This document shows, in pieces, positions 30,318-38,942 of a stretch of DNA of 64,000 nucleotides. Every line of letters begins with the position of its first letter. Position 1 is the stretch's first letter. The DNA is from Halomonas alkalisoli (GTDB lineage Bacteria > Pseudomonadota > Gammaproteobacteria > Pseudomonadales > Halomonadaceae). Location of the stretch: contig NZ_JAKCMI010000023.1 of assembly GCF_021412585.1 (NCBI RefSeq), positions 62,001 to 126,000 of the forward strand, given 5' to 3'. The notes below the pieces were generated by a model that was given only the letters and a program-made list of their open reading frames with translations, was not told the DNA's origin and did no database searches. The position numbers and the translations under genes were made by a program.

Positions 30318-32030
30318 ATGGCGTCAAGCAACGAACCATCCGATTTGCCGAATGCGCTCAAGGCGTGCTACTCCTCGCTGGTTTCGGTAGCCGGGTTCAG
30401 CTTGTTCATCAACCTGCTGATGCTGAGCCCGGCCCTCTACATGCTGCAGGTCTATGACCGGGTCATTCCCACGCGTAGCGGTGAGACCCTGCTCATGCTG
30501 ACGCTGCTCGTACTGTTGCTGTTCGCGGTGCTGGGTGGGCTGGAGATGGTGCGCTCTCGCATCATGGTCCGTCTCGGCAATCGCCTCGATGCCCGACTGG
30601 GGCACTCTCTCTATCGCGCCATATTTCGACGCAATATTCTTACTGCGGGGCAGCAGACGGCCCGACCACTCGATGATCTCGCCACGCTGCGCCAGTTTCT
30701 CTCCGGCAGCGGGCCTTTCGCCTTCTTCGATGCCGCCTGGGTGCCGGTCTACCTGGCCGTGATGTTCCTGTTTCATGTCTGGTTAGGGGTCTTTGCCTGC
30801 GTCGCCGGTGTCGTGCTGCTGGGTCTGGCTATCGCCAATGAGAAGGCCACTGGAAGGCTGCTGGCCGAGGCCGAGAATGAGCAGGTCAAGGCGCGTGAAC
30901 TGGCCGACAGCAACCTACGCAATGCCGAGGTGCTGCATGCCATGGGCATGTTGCCGGGGATCATGCAGCGCTGGTCGGCCAGGCATCACGGCTATCTGCT
31001 CAAGCAGTCCCGGGCGAGCGATCGTGCCGGGGTGCTCGCCAACCTGACCAGAACCCTGCGGCTGCTCAGCCAGTCGCTGATCCTGGGGCTGGGGGCGCTG
31101 CTGGTGCTGGAAGGCCGCATGACGCCGGGCATGATGATCGCTGGTTCGATCCTCTTGGGGCGAGCCCTGGCGCCGATCGACCAGATGATCGGCAGTTGGA
31201 AGGGCTTCGTCGGGGCGCGCGATGCCTACCGGCGCCTCGATCGCCTGTTCACCGACGTCCCGGCCGAGCCACGGCGGATGTCGCTGCCGGCGCCTCGCGG
31301 CACCATCGACATCGAGGGATTGTCGGCCGGGCCACCAGGGGCCTCGCTGCCGGTGCTGCGGGGGATCGACCTCAGGGTCGAGAGGGGCGAGCAGGTGGGC
31401 ATCATCGGGCCCAGTGCCTCGGGAAAGTCGACCCTGGCTCGCGTGCTGCTGGGCGTCTGGCCGGCCCAGGTGGGAACGGTGCGACTCGATGGTGCCGACA
31501 TCGCGCGCTGGGACCGTGCCGAACTGGGACCCTTCCTGGGCTATCTTCCCCAGGACATCGAGCTGTTAGACGGCACCATCAGTGACAACATCGCCCGCTT
31601 CGGCAGCGTCGACGCCGATCGGGTGGTCGAGGCGGCCAGGCGGGCCGGAGTCCATGACATGATCCTGCGGCTGCCCGAGGGCTATGACACCCGGCTCGCC
31701 GCCGGCGGCCCGGGACTCTCCGGCGGGCAGCGCCAGCGCATCGGCCTGGCGCGGGCCCTTTACGGCGATCCCGTAGTCGTAGTGCTCGACGAGCCCAACT
31801 CCAACCTGGATGATGGCGGCGAGCGAGCCCTGGGCGAGACGCTGGCCCGGCTGCGGGAGGAGGGGGTGACCCTGCTGGTCATCAGCCACCGAACCGGCGT
31901 GCTCAGGCAGGTCGACAAGTTGCTGGTGCTCAAGGAGGGCCGAATCAGCCTGTTCGGGGCGCGAGACCGCGTGCTGGCCCGGCTGGCGCAGCCGGCTGCC
32001 GGGCATGCACACCCGGAGGTGCAGGCCTGA
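30318..32030 (+). CDS. Type I secretion ABC transporter (PrtD/HasD family)
   Basis: This 570-residue fused membrane-ATPase subunit exports RTX-type proteins directly from the cytoplasm. The N-terminal membrane domain starts with SLVSVAGFSLFINLLMLSPALYMLQVYDRVIPT, typical of PrtD. The ATPase domain has Walker A GPSASGKST, the signature LSGGQRQRIGLARAL and Walker B VVVLDEPNSNLDD. There is no N-terminal C39 peptidase domain, so the cargo is not processed by leader cleavage. ATG 30318 is chosen because it begins the family-typical N-terminus; a GTG 13 codons earlier is in frame. It overlaps the adaptor gene by one base. Confidence 0.94.
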   Translation: MASSNEPSDLPNALKACYSSLVSVAGFSLFINLLMLSPALYMLQVYDRVIPTRSGETLLMLTLLVLLLFAVLGGLEMVRSRIMVRLGNRLDARLGHSLYRAIFRRNILTAGQQTARPLDDLATLRQFLSGSGPFAFFDAAWVPVYLAVMFLFHVWLGVFACVAGVVLLGLAIANEKATGRLLAEAENEQVKARELADSNLRNAEVLHAMGMLPGIMQRWSARHHGYLLKQSRASDRAGVLANLTRTLRLLSQSLILGLGALLVLEGRMTPGMMIAGSILLGRALAPIDQMIGSWKGFVGARDAYRRLDRLFTDVPAEPRRMSLPAPRGTIDIEGLSAGPPGASLPVLRGIDLRVERGEQVGIIGPSASGKSTLARVLLGVWPAQVGTVRLDGADIARWDRAELGPFLGYLPQDIELLDGTISDNIARFGSVDADRVVEAARRAGVHDMILRLPEGYDTRLAAGGPGLSGGQRQRIGLARALYGDPVVVVLDEPNSNLDDGGERALGETLARLREEGVTLLVISHRTGVLRQVDKLLVLKEGRISLFGARDRVLARLAQPAAGHAHPEVQA

Positions 32031-33361
32031 TGGTCGGTCGACTGCAATATACAGACGGCGAGGTCGCGACGCGTCCGCCGGTGGATGACCGGGGATACCG
32101 TTGGCTCGGGATCGCCCTGGTGCTGCTCTGTTTCGGCGGTTTCGGTGGCTGGGCATTGGCGGCCAGCCTGGCGGTGGCGGTGGTGACCCCGGGCAAGGTG
32201 TCGGTGGTCTCCTTCAAGAAGACGATCCAGCACTACGAGGGCGGCATCGTCAGTGATATCCGTGTCGAGGATGGCGACCATGTCGATACCGGTGATGTCC
32301 TGCTGGTGCTCGACGATACCCAGGCGCTCTCCCGACTGAATATCGCCCAGTCACAGTACCTGGTTGCACGCGCCAGCGAGGCCAGACTGCTGACCGAGTT
32401 GTCTGGTCGCGAGCGAGTGGCATTTCCCGACGAGCTGCGCGACAGCGACTCCCCCCGTGTCGCCGATTTCCTCGCCGTCCAGCGGGGACTGTTCATCGCA
32501 CGGCGCCAGGCATTGCAAGGCACGCTCGATGCCCTCGATCAGCAGGCGCGACAGCTGGGTGAACAGCACGATGGGCTGGAAGCCCTGGTGGAGATCAGCC
32601 GTCAACGGCTCGCGTCGTTGAACAAGGAGGTCGAGGATCACCGCTCCCTGTACGAACAAAGGCAGGGTGACAACCAGCGGGTACGCGAGTTGGAGCGGGA
32701 GGTGCTGGAGACCCGCGGGGAGATCGCCGAACAGCGGTCCAGGATGGCGCAGATCCAGGCGCAGATCAGCGAGAGCGAGCTGCAGAAGCAGACGCGGGTC
32801 CAGGAGTTCCATCAGGAGATCGGCGAACAGCTGCGCCAGGCCCAGGCCGGCATCGCCGATGCCGAGGAACGCATCACGGCCCTCGGCGACCAGGTCCGAC
32901 GCACCACGGTGACGGCGCCGGTGGCGGGCACTGTGGTTGGGCTGGGGGTCCGGACACGGGGTGCGGTGATCGGCCCGGGAGACACGGTGATGGAGATCGT
33001 TCCCAGCAGCGAGGGCTTCATGGTCGAGGCCCGCATCGCGGACCATGAAATCAACAGCGTTTATCCGGGCCAGCCGGCGGAGATCCGCTTCACGGCCTTC
33101 GACCAGCAACGCACCGATACCGTCGAGGGCGAGCTGGTCCACGTCTCGGCCGACAGCTTCGAGGACGAGACGAACGGCACGCGCTACTACCAGGCACGTA
33201 TTCGGGTCGACGAGGCTAACGGCGCGGGGGTGCCGGCGGGCCAGCGGCTGATCGCCGGCATGCCGGCCGAGGTCATGATCCGTACCGGGGAGCGCACCTT
33301 CGCCAGCTATCTCGTCAAGCCGATCACCGACATGCTGGCGCGCGCGATGCAGGGGGAGTGA
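32030..33361 (+). CDS. Type I secretion membrane-fusion protein (HlyD/PrtE family)
   Basis: This 443-residue adaptor links the ABC exporter to a TolC-type channel. It has one membrane helix at about residues 24-45. A split lipoyl/barrel-sandwich region follows (VVSFKKTIQHYEGGIVSDIRVEDGDHVDTGDVL), then a long coiled coil (about 130-285, rich in Glu, Gln and Arg) and a C-terminal beta-barrel (TAPVAGTVVGLGVRTRGAVI). It starts within the stop codon of the ABC gene. No TolC-like gene is adjacent, so an outer-membrane channel must be supplied from elsewhere. Confidence 0.93.
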   Translation: MVGRLQYTDGEVATRPPVDDRGYRWLGIALVLLCFGGFGGWALAASLAVAVVTPGKVSVVSFKKTIQHYEGGIVSDIRVEDGDHVDTGDVLLVLDDTQALSRLNIAQSQYLVARASEARLLTELSGRERVAFPDELRDSDSPRVADFLAVQRGLFIARRQALQGTLDALDQQARQLGEQHDGLEALVEISRQRLASLNKEVEDHRSLYEQRQGDNQRVRELEREVLETRGEIAEQRSRMAQIQAQISESELQKQTRVQEFHQEIGEQLRQAQAGIADAEERITALGDQVRRTTVTAPVAGTVVGLGVRTRGAVIGPGDTVMEIVPSSEGFMVEARIADHEINSVYPGQPAEIRFTAFDQQRTDTVEGELVHVSADSFEDETNGTRYYQARIRVDEANGAGVPAGQRLIAGMPAEVMIRTGERTFASYLVKPITDMLARAMQGE

Positions 33362-33456
33362 GGCCGGGCGTTGACCGAGCGAGCCCGCAGTACCGGCGGG
33401 ATCCGCTATGCTCTGTCACAGCTGACTGCCCGATACCGGATCACTGAGGAGGCCCC

Positions 33457-34353
33457 ATGGCCAAGGTACCTGCCGCCTATCAGGCGACCCGCGGCTCGAT
33501 TCTCGACGTCGATCGTGACTTCTATGCCCGGCTGACCAACCCCGCTGGCCGCGAGCGGGTCGAGGCGTTGACCGTGCCGATTCGCGATGGCCTGGCGTGG
33601 AAGGTGCCAGCGGGGCACGTGCTGCGGCTCTCGACCCTGGAGGGGCCCCAGGTCGGCGACTTCAACCTCTGGAGCCTGCACAATCCCCGCGAGCGCTTCT
33701 GGGCTTCGCGTACCCGACAGTTGCAGCGCGCCCATGTCTCGACCTTCGACCGGCTCTGGTCGACGCTGCCCTACCTGCGGCCCATGGCGACCATCATCGA
33801 CGACACCCTGGCCGGCTACGGCGTCGATGGCAGCGGCGTGGACGAGGAGGGCGGGCGTATCCACGATCTGCTGGGCACCCGCTGCGACCCCTACGTCAAC
33901 CGCCTGCTCACCGGCGAGGACTTCGATCATCACTGCCACTCCAACCTGGTCCGCGCCGTGGCCCCCTTCGGCCTGACCGAGTTCGACGTCCACGACGTGC
34001 TCAACGTCTTCCAGTGCACCGGGCTCAATGACGACGACCAGTACTTCATGAAGGCGTGCCCGGCAAAGGAGGGCGACTACCTCGAGCTGTTCGCCGAGAT
34101 CGACCTGCTCTGTGCCCTGTCGTGCTGCCCGGGAGGCGACCTCTCAGTGGACCTGTGGGGCCCGAATGCCCGCGATCCACTGGAGACCTGTCATCCTATC
34201 GGCGTGGAGGTGTTTCGCCTGGACGCATCGCTGCTCCAGGGCTGGCAGCCGCCGGAGCCTTCCCCCTATGCCGGGGGCCATGGTCTGCGCGGGCCAGCCA
34301 TCGATTGGGCGGCGGAGAAGCGTGAGCTGGCGGCTCAGCATGCACGCCGCTGA
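33457..34353 (+). CDS. DUF1989 (urea carboxylase-associated) family protein
   Basis: This 298-residue protein belongs to the DUF1989 family, whose members often sit beside urea carboxylase/allophanate hydrolase genes. Conserved segments are AGHVLRLSTLEGPQVGDFNLW, DPYVNRLLTGEDFDHHCHSNL, VLNVFQCTGLNDDDQYFM and GDYLELFAEIDLLCALSCCPGGD, the last two rich in Cys and acidic residues suited to metal binding. No urea-carboxylase genes lie in the window, so this is a stand-alone copy. Biochemical function is not established from sequence. It lies 95 bases after the type I secretion adaptor and may or may not be cotranscribed. Confidence 0.85.
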   Translation: MAKVPAAYQATRGSILDVDRDFYARLTNPAGRERVEALTVPIRDGLAWKVPAGHVLRLSTLEGPQVGDFNLWSLHNPRERFWASRTRQLQRAHVSTFDRLWSTLPYLRPMATIIDDTLAGYGVDGSGVDEEGGRIHDLLGTRCDPYVNRLLTGEDFDHHCHSNLVRAVAPFGLTEFDVHDVLNVFQCTGLNDDDQYFMKACPAKEGDYLELFAEIDLLCALSCCPGGDLSVDLWGPNARDPLETCHPIGVEVFRLDASLLQGWQPPEPSPYAGGHGLRGPAIDWAAEKRELAAQHARR

Positions 34354-34387
34354 CGGCCCGGGGACATCGGGACGGGGCATCTGGCTC

Positions 34388-35170
34388 CTAGGAGGAGTCA
34401 CTGAGGCTCCGGTCGCGGCCCGCTCGCTTGGCCTTGAGCAGTGCCTGGTCGGCCCGCTTCAGGGTGGTTTGATAAGGATCGCCGGGCCGGTGCTGGCACA
34501 ATCCGGCGCTCACCGTGATCGAGATCGTCTGGTCGCCGGTGCGCAGCGTTACCGCAGCGAGGCGTGAGCGCAGGCGCTCCACGATGCTGCGGGCTTCGGT
34601 GCGATCGGTGTCGGCCAGCAGGAGCAGGAACTCCTCTCCCCCCCATCGGGCGCACAGGTCGTAGTCGCGCAGGGTGGCGCTCAGCGTCTGGGTGATGGCC
34701 ACCAGAAGCCGGTCGCCGACATCATGGCCGTGGTGGTCGTTGATGCGCTTGAAGTGATCGATATCCAGCAGCGTCAGGGTGAAACGGCGACGCTCCCTGA
34801 CAAACGCCTCCAGGCGCTCGAGGATCAAGCGGCGGTTGGGGAGGCTCGTCAGTGGGTCGTGGGTCGAGGCTTGGTGCAAGGCTTGATTGCGCTCATGCAT
34901 GAGCGCCTGATAGCCATCGGAGATACGCGATAGCTTGAGTTGACGGCGCAGGGTGCGCTGGTAGCGTTGCTCGGTGACCTGGCGGGCCTCCATGGCCAGC
35001 GACTGATAGCGGTCGGAGATATCGATCAGGCGCTGTACCTGCACTTGTTGATCGCAATGGTGCAGGTAGAGGCGCTGCAGGGCGTCATGGAGCGGGTGAC
35101 CGACATGCTCGGGGGCGTCGAGCAGGGCGGCAACCTGTGCCAGAAACGCGTCGTCCTCTTTGTCCTTCAT
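34388..35170 (-). CDS. siaD: Diguanylate cyclase SiaD
   Basis: This 260-residue protein makes cyclic di-GMP. The N-terminal 95 residues are helical and predicted to bind SiaC. The GGDEF domain starts at DPLTSLPNRRLILERLEAF and has the active-site sequence RWGGEEFLLLLAD (GGEEF form); a canonical RxxD inhibitory site is not evident before it. The ATG at 35170 overlaps the siaC stop codon in an ATGA arrangement and is preferred to an ATG 14 codons earlier. In Pseudomonas aeruginosa SiaD is activated by unphosphorylated SiaC; the gene order here is the same. Confidence 0.93.
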   Translation of the reverse strand: MKDKEDDAFLAQVAALLDAPEHVGHPLHDALQRLYLHHCDQQVQVQRLIDISDRYQSLAMEARQVTEQRYQRTLRRQLKLSRISDGYQALMHERNQALHQASTHDPLTSLPNRRLILERLEAFVRERRRFTLTLLDIDHFKRINDHHGHDVGDRLLVAITQTLSATLRDYDLCARWGGEEFLLLLADTDRTEARSIVERLRSRLAAVTLRTGDQTISITVSAGLCQHRPGDPYQTTLKRADQALLKAKRAGRDRSLSDSS

Positions 35171-35565
35171 GGCTCGCCCCTGACAGGAGTGATGGCGAAG
35201 GGGTAGCTGCAATCCTCGCGAAACTCATCGGCCAGCTCGGCGATGCGTTCATTGCGAGCATCGTAGTGCCAGGTGACCGATACTGCGCGGCCCGTTTCGT
35301 AAGCCTCTTCCAGCAGGTCGAAGATATCCATCATCGCTTTCACCGAGCTGGTGTTCAGATAGACCAGTGCGAGCTCCAGGTGAAGGGGGCGCTGCTCGTC
35401 GGTGAGGAAGTGGCGAACCCAGAGAATCACCTGGTCGAAGAGTTCGTAGGAGTTCTCCGGATAGGAATCGCCCTGCATGGTCAGGCGTCCGCCTTGCCAG
35501 TCGCTGTGAATGGCCGGCGTGGACTGGCTGCCGGGAATGTCGAGATCGGAAATCATGGTTGTCAT
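35167..35565 (-). CDS. siaC: SiaC, SiaD-activating partner-switch protein (DUF1987)
   Basis: This 132-residue protein binds and activates the diguanylate cyclase SiaD; phosphorylation by SiaB blocks this. The motif YLNTSSVKAMMDIFDLLEEA carries the phosphorylatable threonine (Thr72 here, aligning with Thr68 of P. aeruginosa SiaC). The conserved SDWQGGRLTMQGDSYPENSYELF is at the N-terminus. An alternative start three codons in is possible, and neither has a strong ribosome site. It is flanked by siaB and siaD on the same strand with tight spacing. Confidence 0.93.
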   Translation of the reverse strand: MTTMISDLDIPGSQSTPAIHSDWQGGRLTMQGDSYPENSYELFDQVILWVRHFLTDEQRPLHLELALVYLNTSSVKAMMDIFDLLEEAYETGRAVSVTWHYDARNERIAELADEFREDCSYPFAITPVRGEP

Positions 35566-35573
35566 GGCAAGGG

Positions 35574-36107
35574 TCAGATCGTGGCTGTCAGGCTGAAAAA
35601 GCTGCGTTGATTCGGCAGCGGCTGTAACTCGGCTTGCAGGGGACGGCTGGATTTCCGCGCCATGTCGAGCAGGCCAAGGCCCGCCCCCCTATGGCCTTCG
35701 GCATCCCTCGGGCGGCGCAGCTGCTGCTTATAGGCCTGCTTGAGTGCTTGCTTGTCCAGTAGGGCGAGCGCCTCGACAGTGGCAACCAGGCGCTCACCGT
35801 CGGCCCGCTCGACCAGATTGCCGGCGCTTACCTGGTAGTGCCCTTGGCCGCTGTGTGCCACTGCCACCGTGGCCGCGGCCAGTTCCTCGTCGTAGCCCTG
35901 GCTGCGGGCATAGTGACGGATGTTCTGGGTCATCTCGATGTAGACGGCGAAGACGTCCATGGCCGCAGAGGGGGCGGCTTGCTGGGTGTCCAGATAGTTG
36001 CGCAGTGCCTTGCCGATCTCTTCGATCAGGCTACGTGATATGGGGCCATTGAAGCAAAGCATGATGCGATCATGCTGATAGCTCTCCCTCATACTCAGTA
36101 AATCCAT
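35574..36107 (-). CDS. siaB: SiaB, SiaC-directed protein kinase
   Basis: This 177-residue protein is a GHKL-type ATPase-fold kinase that phosphorylates SiaC in P. aeruginosa. The N-box-like YIEMTQNIRHYAR and the glycine box GAGLGLLDMARKS near the C-terminus are visible. It is separated from siaA by 28 bases and from siaC by 8, so all four genes form one operon. Confidence 0.9.
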   Translation of the reverse strand: MDLLSMRESYQHDRIMLCFNGPISRSLIEEIGKALRNYLDTQQAAPSAAMDVFAVYIEMTQNIRHYARSQGYDEELAAATVAVAHSGQGHYQVSAGNLVERADGERLVATVEALALLDKQALKQAYKQQLRRPRDAEGHRGAGLGLLDMARKSSRPLQAELQPLPNQRSFFSLTATI

Positions 36108-36135
36108 GGCAATTCCTTGGCTTGCAATAACTCCC

Positions 36136-38175
36136 CTAGCCGGGGCTGGGGGGGCGTGGAGAAACAGGTGCGGAGGCTTCCGGTGCCGTGCAGAAAATCA
36201 GCAAGGTGATATCGTCTCGTTGACCGTGAGGGCCTCGATAGTCGTCCAGTGCCTGCTCGAAAGCCGCCAACTGTTCATCGAGAGGCGCCGCTGCCTGGGA
36301 GAGCAGGAGCTCCTCGAAGCGGCCGTTACCGAAGCCGAAGCCGTGGTGGCCTCCGGCTTGATCGAGAAAGCCATCGCTGCACAGATAATAGCGCCATCCC
36401 GGATTCAGCGGTACGTACTGGTTACAGTAGCTGGCCGGGCGACGATGCCCCAGGGCACGTTTGTGGCCCTTGATGCGCTCGAGCTGCTGGCCGTCGCTGG
36501 CATAGAGATCGAGCTTGGCCCCGGCATAGGTCAAGCGGTGCCGGGTCGGGTCGACCCAGGCCAGGCCGATATCCATGTTGGTAGCGATGGAGGAGGGCAA
36601 TTGCGCTTCAGGCAGCAGCAGGCGTGACTGGCGATCGATCTCGTTGAGCAGGGCGGCCGGGTCGTCGGCCCCTTCCTGGGCGATGGCGTGGTCGATGATG
36701 GCGCGTGCCAGCATGGTCATCATGGCGCCGGGCACGCCGTGGCCGGCGCAGTCCACGATACCGATCAGGTAGCCCTGAGGCGTGGCGCGGAAGACGTAGA
36801 AATCGCCGCCCACGGTATCGCGCGGCTTCCACAGTACGGCGTGATAAGAGGAAAGATGTTCACTGAGCTGAGCGTCGGGCAGGATGGCACGCTGGATGAT
36901 GCTGGCGTACTGGATGGAGTCGCCAAGCTTCTTGTGGGCGTCCGCCATGGCCGCATGTGCGGTTTCCAGCTCTTGCGTGCGTTCGCGTACCTGGGATTCG
37001 AGGTTGCGCGTGTGATCCTCCACCTGATGCGCCATGTGCGAAAAGGCCTGGGAGAGCTCGCCGATCTCGTCGCGGCGTTCGGTGGGGAGTCGCGAGCGAT
37101 AGTCGCCGTTGGCGATGGCGCGAGCCGACAGCGTCAGGCGGTGTAGCGGCGTCAGGATCAGGCGGTGAGTGGCATAGGCGAAGGCTGCCGTCAGGATGGC
37201 CAGTATCAGCAGCAGCGCGCCAACCAGGGGCCAGAACCAGCGTCCTTCGAGAATGCTGGCGGCCTGCATGTCCAATGAGGTGACCAGCAGCCACTGCAGC
37301 TCCGGGATGTAGCCCACCGAGAGCAGTCTCGGCTCGCCGCCGATATCGACGTGCAGGGTCCGGATATCGCCGGGTCGGCGCATCGCCCCCTGCATCGCGC
37401 GCCTGAGGTCGTCGCGCTGGTCGGCGTCGTCGATCAAGGACTGGATATGCTGTTCATTGTCGATGTCGAAGGGGTTGCCGCCCGCACCGAGCGCCACGCG
37501 GGCCTCGTCGGGGTGGGCTCGTATCGTGCCTCGGGGGTCGACGATCATCGGCGTCACCCCGGGAGCGCTGGCGCGGATGAAGTGTGCCAGGAAGTCGTCC
37601 AGGTCGAGGGCGCCGCCGGCCAGGCCGAGCAGTTCGCCGTTGTCGCGCACCTTGACGTTGACCCACAGCATGCTGCGCTGCAGGACATGGTCGACGCTGA
37701 TATCGATATCGAAGGTGGATGTGCTGGCCATGGTGGCGAAGTACCAGGCATCCTCGGCTTCATTCCTGGAGAGGCGGTAGCGGGGAACCGGCTCGGCGTC
37801 GCGTCGGTCGGCGAAGTAGTAGTCGTGGGTGGCGTGATCGATGATGAAGTAGGCGTTGCTGCCGAACTGTTGGCGGAAGCCTTCGGCTTCGGCCAGGAAG
37901 CGTGCGCGGCGCTCGGGATCATCCGGTTGACGTAGCCACTCGCGGGTGACCACCGAGTTGGCGAAACGCCGTGACAGGGCCAGTTCGCGGGATACGGGGG
38001 CAGAGATGCGCTGCATCTGCAGCAGGGTGTACTGTTCGGCATAGGCCGTGGCGAAGTGGCGGCGTACCTCATCGACGGCCTTCCAACCGATGAACAGGGC
38101 TGGAATCAATGCCAGCAGGCACGCCAGCAGCAAGGTTGCGACCGACTTGCCACGCAGTCCGAGGTGTACCGCCAT
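36136..38175 (-). CDS. siaA: SiaA, membrane PP2C-like phosphatase
   Basis: This 679-residue sensor phosphatase dephosphorylates SiaC. An N-terminal membrane helix (12-32) is followed by a large extracytoplasmic dCACHE-like sensor (about 40-310, with SNAYFIIDHATHDYYFADRRDAEPVPRYRLS). A second helix lies near 325-345, followed by a HAMP segment (TPLHRLTLSARAIANGDYRSRL) and a short coiled coil. The C-terminal PP2C/SpoIIE domain has metal-site motifs DTVGGDFY, GIVDCAGHGVPGAMM, YYLCSDGFLDQ and QRDDITLLIF. In Pseudomonas this sensor starts signalling to cyclic di-GMP and aggregation. Confidence 0.94.
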   Translation of the reverse strand: MAVHLGLRGKSVATLLLACLLALIPALFIGWKAVDEVRRHFATAYAEQYTLLQMQRISAPVSRELALSRRFANSVVTREWLRQPDDPERRARFLAEAEGFRQQFGSNAYFIIDHATHDYYFADRRDAEPVPRYRLSRNEAEDAWYFATMASTSTFDIDISVDHVLQRSMLWVNVKVRDNGELLGLAGGALDLDDFLAHFIRASAPGVTPMIVDPRGTIRAHPDEARVALGAGGNPFDIDNEQHIQSLIDDADQRDDLRRAMQGAMRRPGDIRTLHVDIGGEPRLLSVGYIPELQWLLVTSLDMQAASILEGRWFWPLVGALLLILAILTAAFAYATHRLILTPLHRLTLSARAIANGDYRSRLPTERRDEIGELSQAFSHMAHQVEDHTRNLESQVRERTQELETAHAAMADAHKKLGDSIQYASIIQRAILPDAQLSEHLSSYHAVLWKPRDTVGGDFYVFRATPQGYLIGIVDCAGHGVPGAMMTMLARAIIDHAIAQEGADDPAALLNEIDRQSRLLLPEAQLPSSIATNMDIGLAWVDPTRHRLTYAGAKLDLYASDGQQLERIKGHKRALGHRRPASYCNQYVPLNPGWRYYLCSDGFLDQAGGHHGFGFGNGRFEELLLSQAAAPLDEQLAAFEQALDDYRGPHGQRDDITLLIFCTAPEASAPVSPRPPSPG

Positions 38176-38393
38176 CGCGTTGGCTTCCCTGTCCGGGTGG
38201 GCTCAGCCACCATTGTCATGCTTTTTCATTGCCTTACCTTAAACCCTGAGTACACGCGGTTCCTCATTTTTCCATGCCCGCTGCGACGAGACTACCGGCA
38301 AGGGGGGGCCGCGGAGCCTCGTCGTACGAACGGATCCGGCGTTATCGACGGGTCGATGGCTCGCTATCAGGCGAGTCGTCTTTTCCGTGCATG

Positions 38394-38423
38394 TTGACTA
38401 TTCATCCAGATGGAATCCATATA
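38394..38423 (+). promoter_or_regulatory. Candidate promoter of the RHH regulator gene
   Basis: TTGACT (38394-38399) and CATATA (38418-38423) are separated by 18 bases. The -10 and most of the spacer lie inside the left arm of the long inverted repeat, so a protein bound there would block transcription. Confidence 0.5.
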
Positions 38424-38461
38424 CCATCCGTATAGATGGTATATGGATTCCATCTGGATGA
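38402..38461. repeat. Perfect 60-bp inverted repeat, probable operator
   Basis: The left arm 38402-38428 and right arm 38435-38461 are exact reverse complements over 27 bp, with a 6-base spacer. Sub-motifs such as CCATATACC and GGTATATGG recur within the arms. The repeat ends 41 bases before the start of a ribbon-helix-helix protein, a class that usually binds repeated palindromic half-sites. There is no T-tail after it. Autoregulation is the simplest reading. Because it would lie largely downstream of the -10, a very stable RNA hairpin in the leader is also possible. Confidence 0.85.
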
Positions 38462-38502
38462 TGGGGCAGAGTGCTCCACCCTTGGTTAACGAGGTAAAGC
38501 AT

Positions 38503-38919
38503 ATGAGCGTGCATGAACTGCGGCGCAAGTCCGGCGACTCCAGCGAGAAGATCACCATTAACCTGGGGGTGGTCGACCTGGGGCAGATCGACCTGCTGGT
38601 CCAGGAAGGGTTCTATTCCAATCGCACCGATCTGATCCGCACGGCCATCCGTAACCAGCTGTCGAACCATGCCGAGGTGGTCAGGGAGACCGTGACTCGC
38701 AAGTCCTTCGTGCTGGGGCTCGAGCATTACAGCCGCGCGGATCTGGAAGCGCTGCAGTTGGCGGGAGAGACACTGCAGATTCAGGTCCTGGGCATGGCCA
38801 GCATTGCCGACGACGTATCGCCGGAGCTGGCCCGCGCCACCATCGAATCAGTGGTCGTCCTGGGCGCCCTGCATGCCAGCAAGGCGGTCAAGGCGGCCCT
38901 GGCGGATCGAATCCACTGA
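38503..38919 (+). CDS. Ribbon-helix-helix (CopG-type) transcriptional regulator
   Basis: This 138-residue protein has an RHH DNA-binding fold at about residues 16-60 (KITINLGVVDLGQIDLLVQEGFYSNRTDLIRTAIRNQL). A C-terminal part of about 75 residues of unknown fold follows, with ALQLAGETLQIQVLGMASIADDV. The ATG at 38503 follows GAGGTAAAGCAT; a longer in-frame start at 38410 would begin inside the inverted repeat and is rejected. It is followed after 23 bases by a PHB-depolymerase-like esterase on the same strand, so it likely controls that gene and itself. Confidence 0.85.
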   Translation: MSVHELRRKSGDSSEKITINLGVVDLGQIDLLVQEGFYSNRTDLIRTAIRNQLSNHAEVVRETVTRKSFVLGLEHYSRADLEALQLAGETLQIQVLGMASIADDVSPELARATIESVVVLGALHASKAVKAALADRIH

Positions 38920-38942
38920 ATCACCGAATAGGGACATTGACG

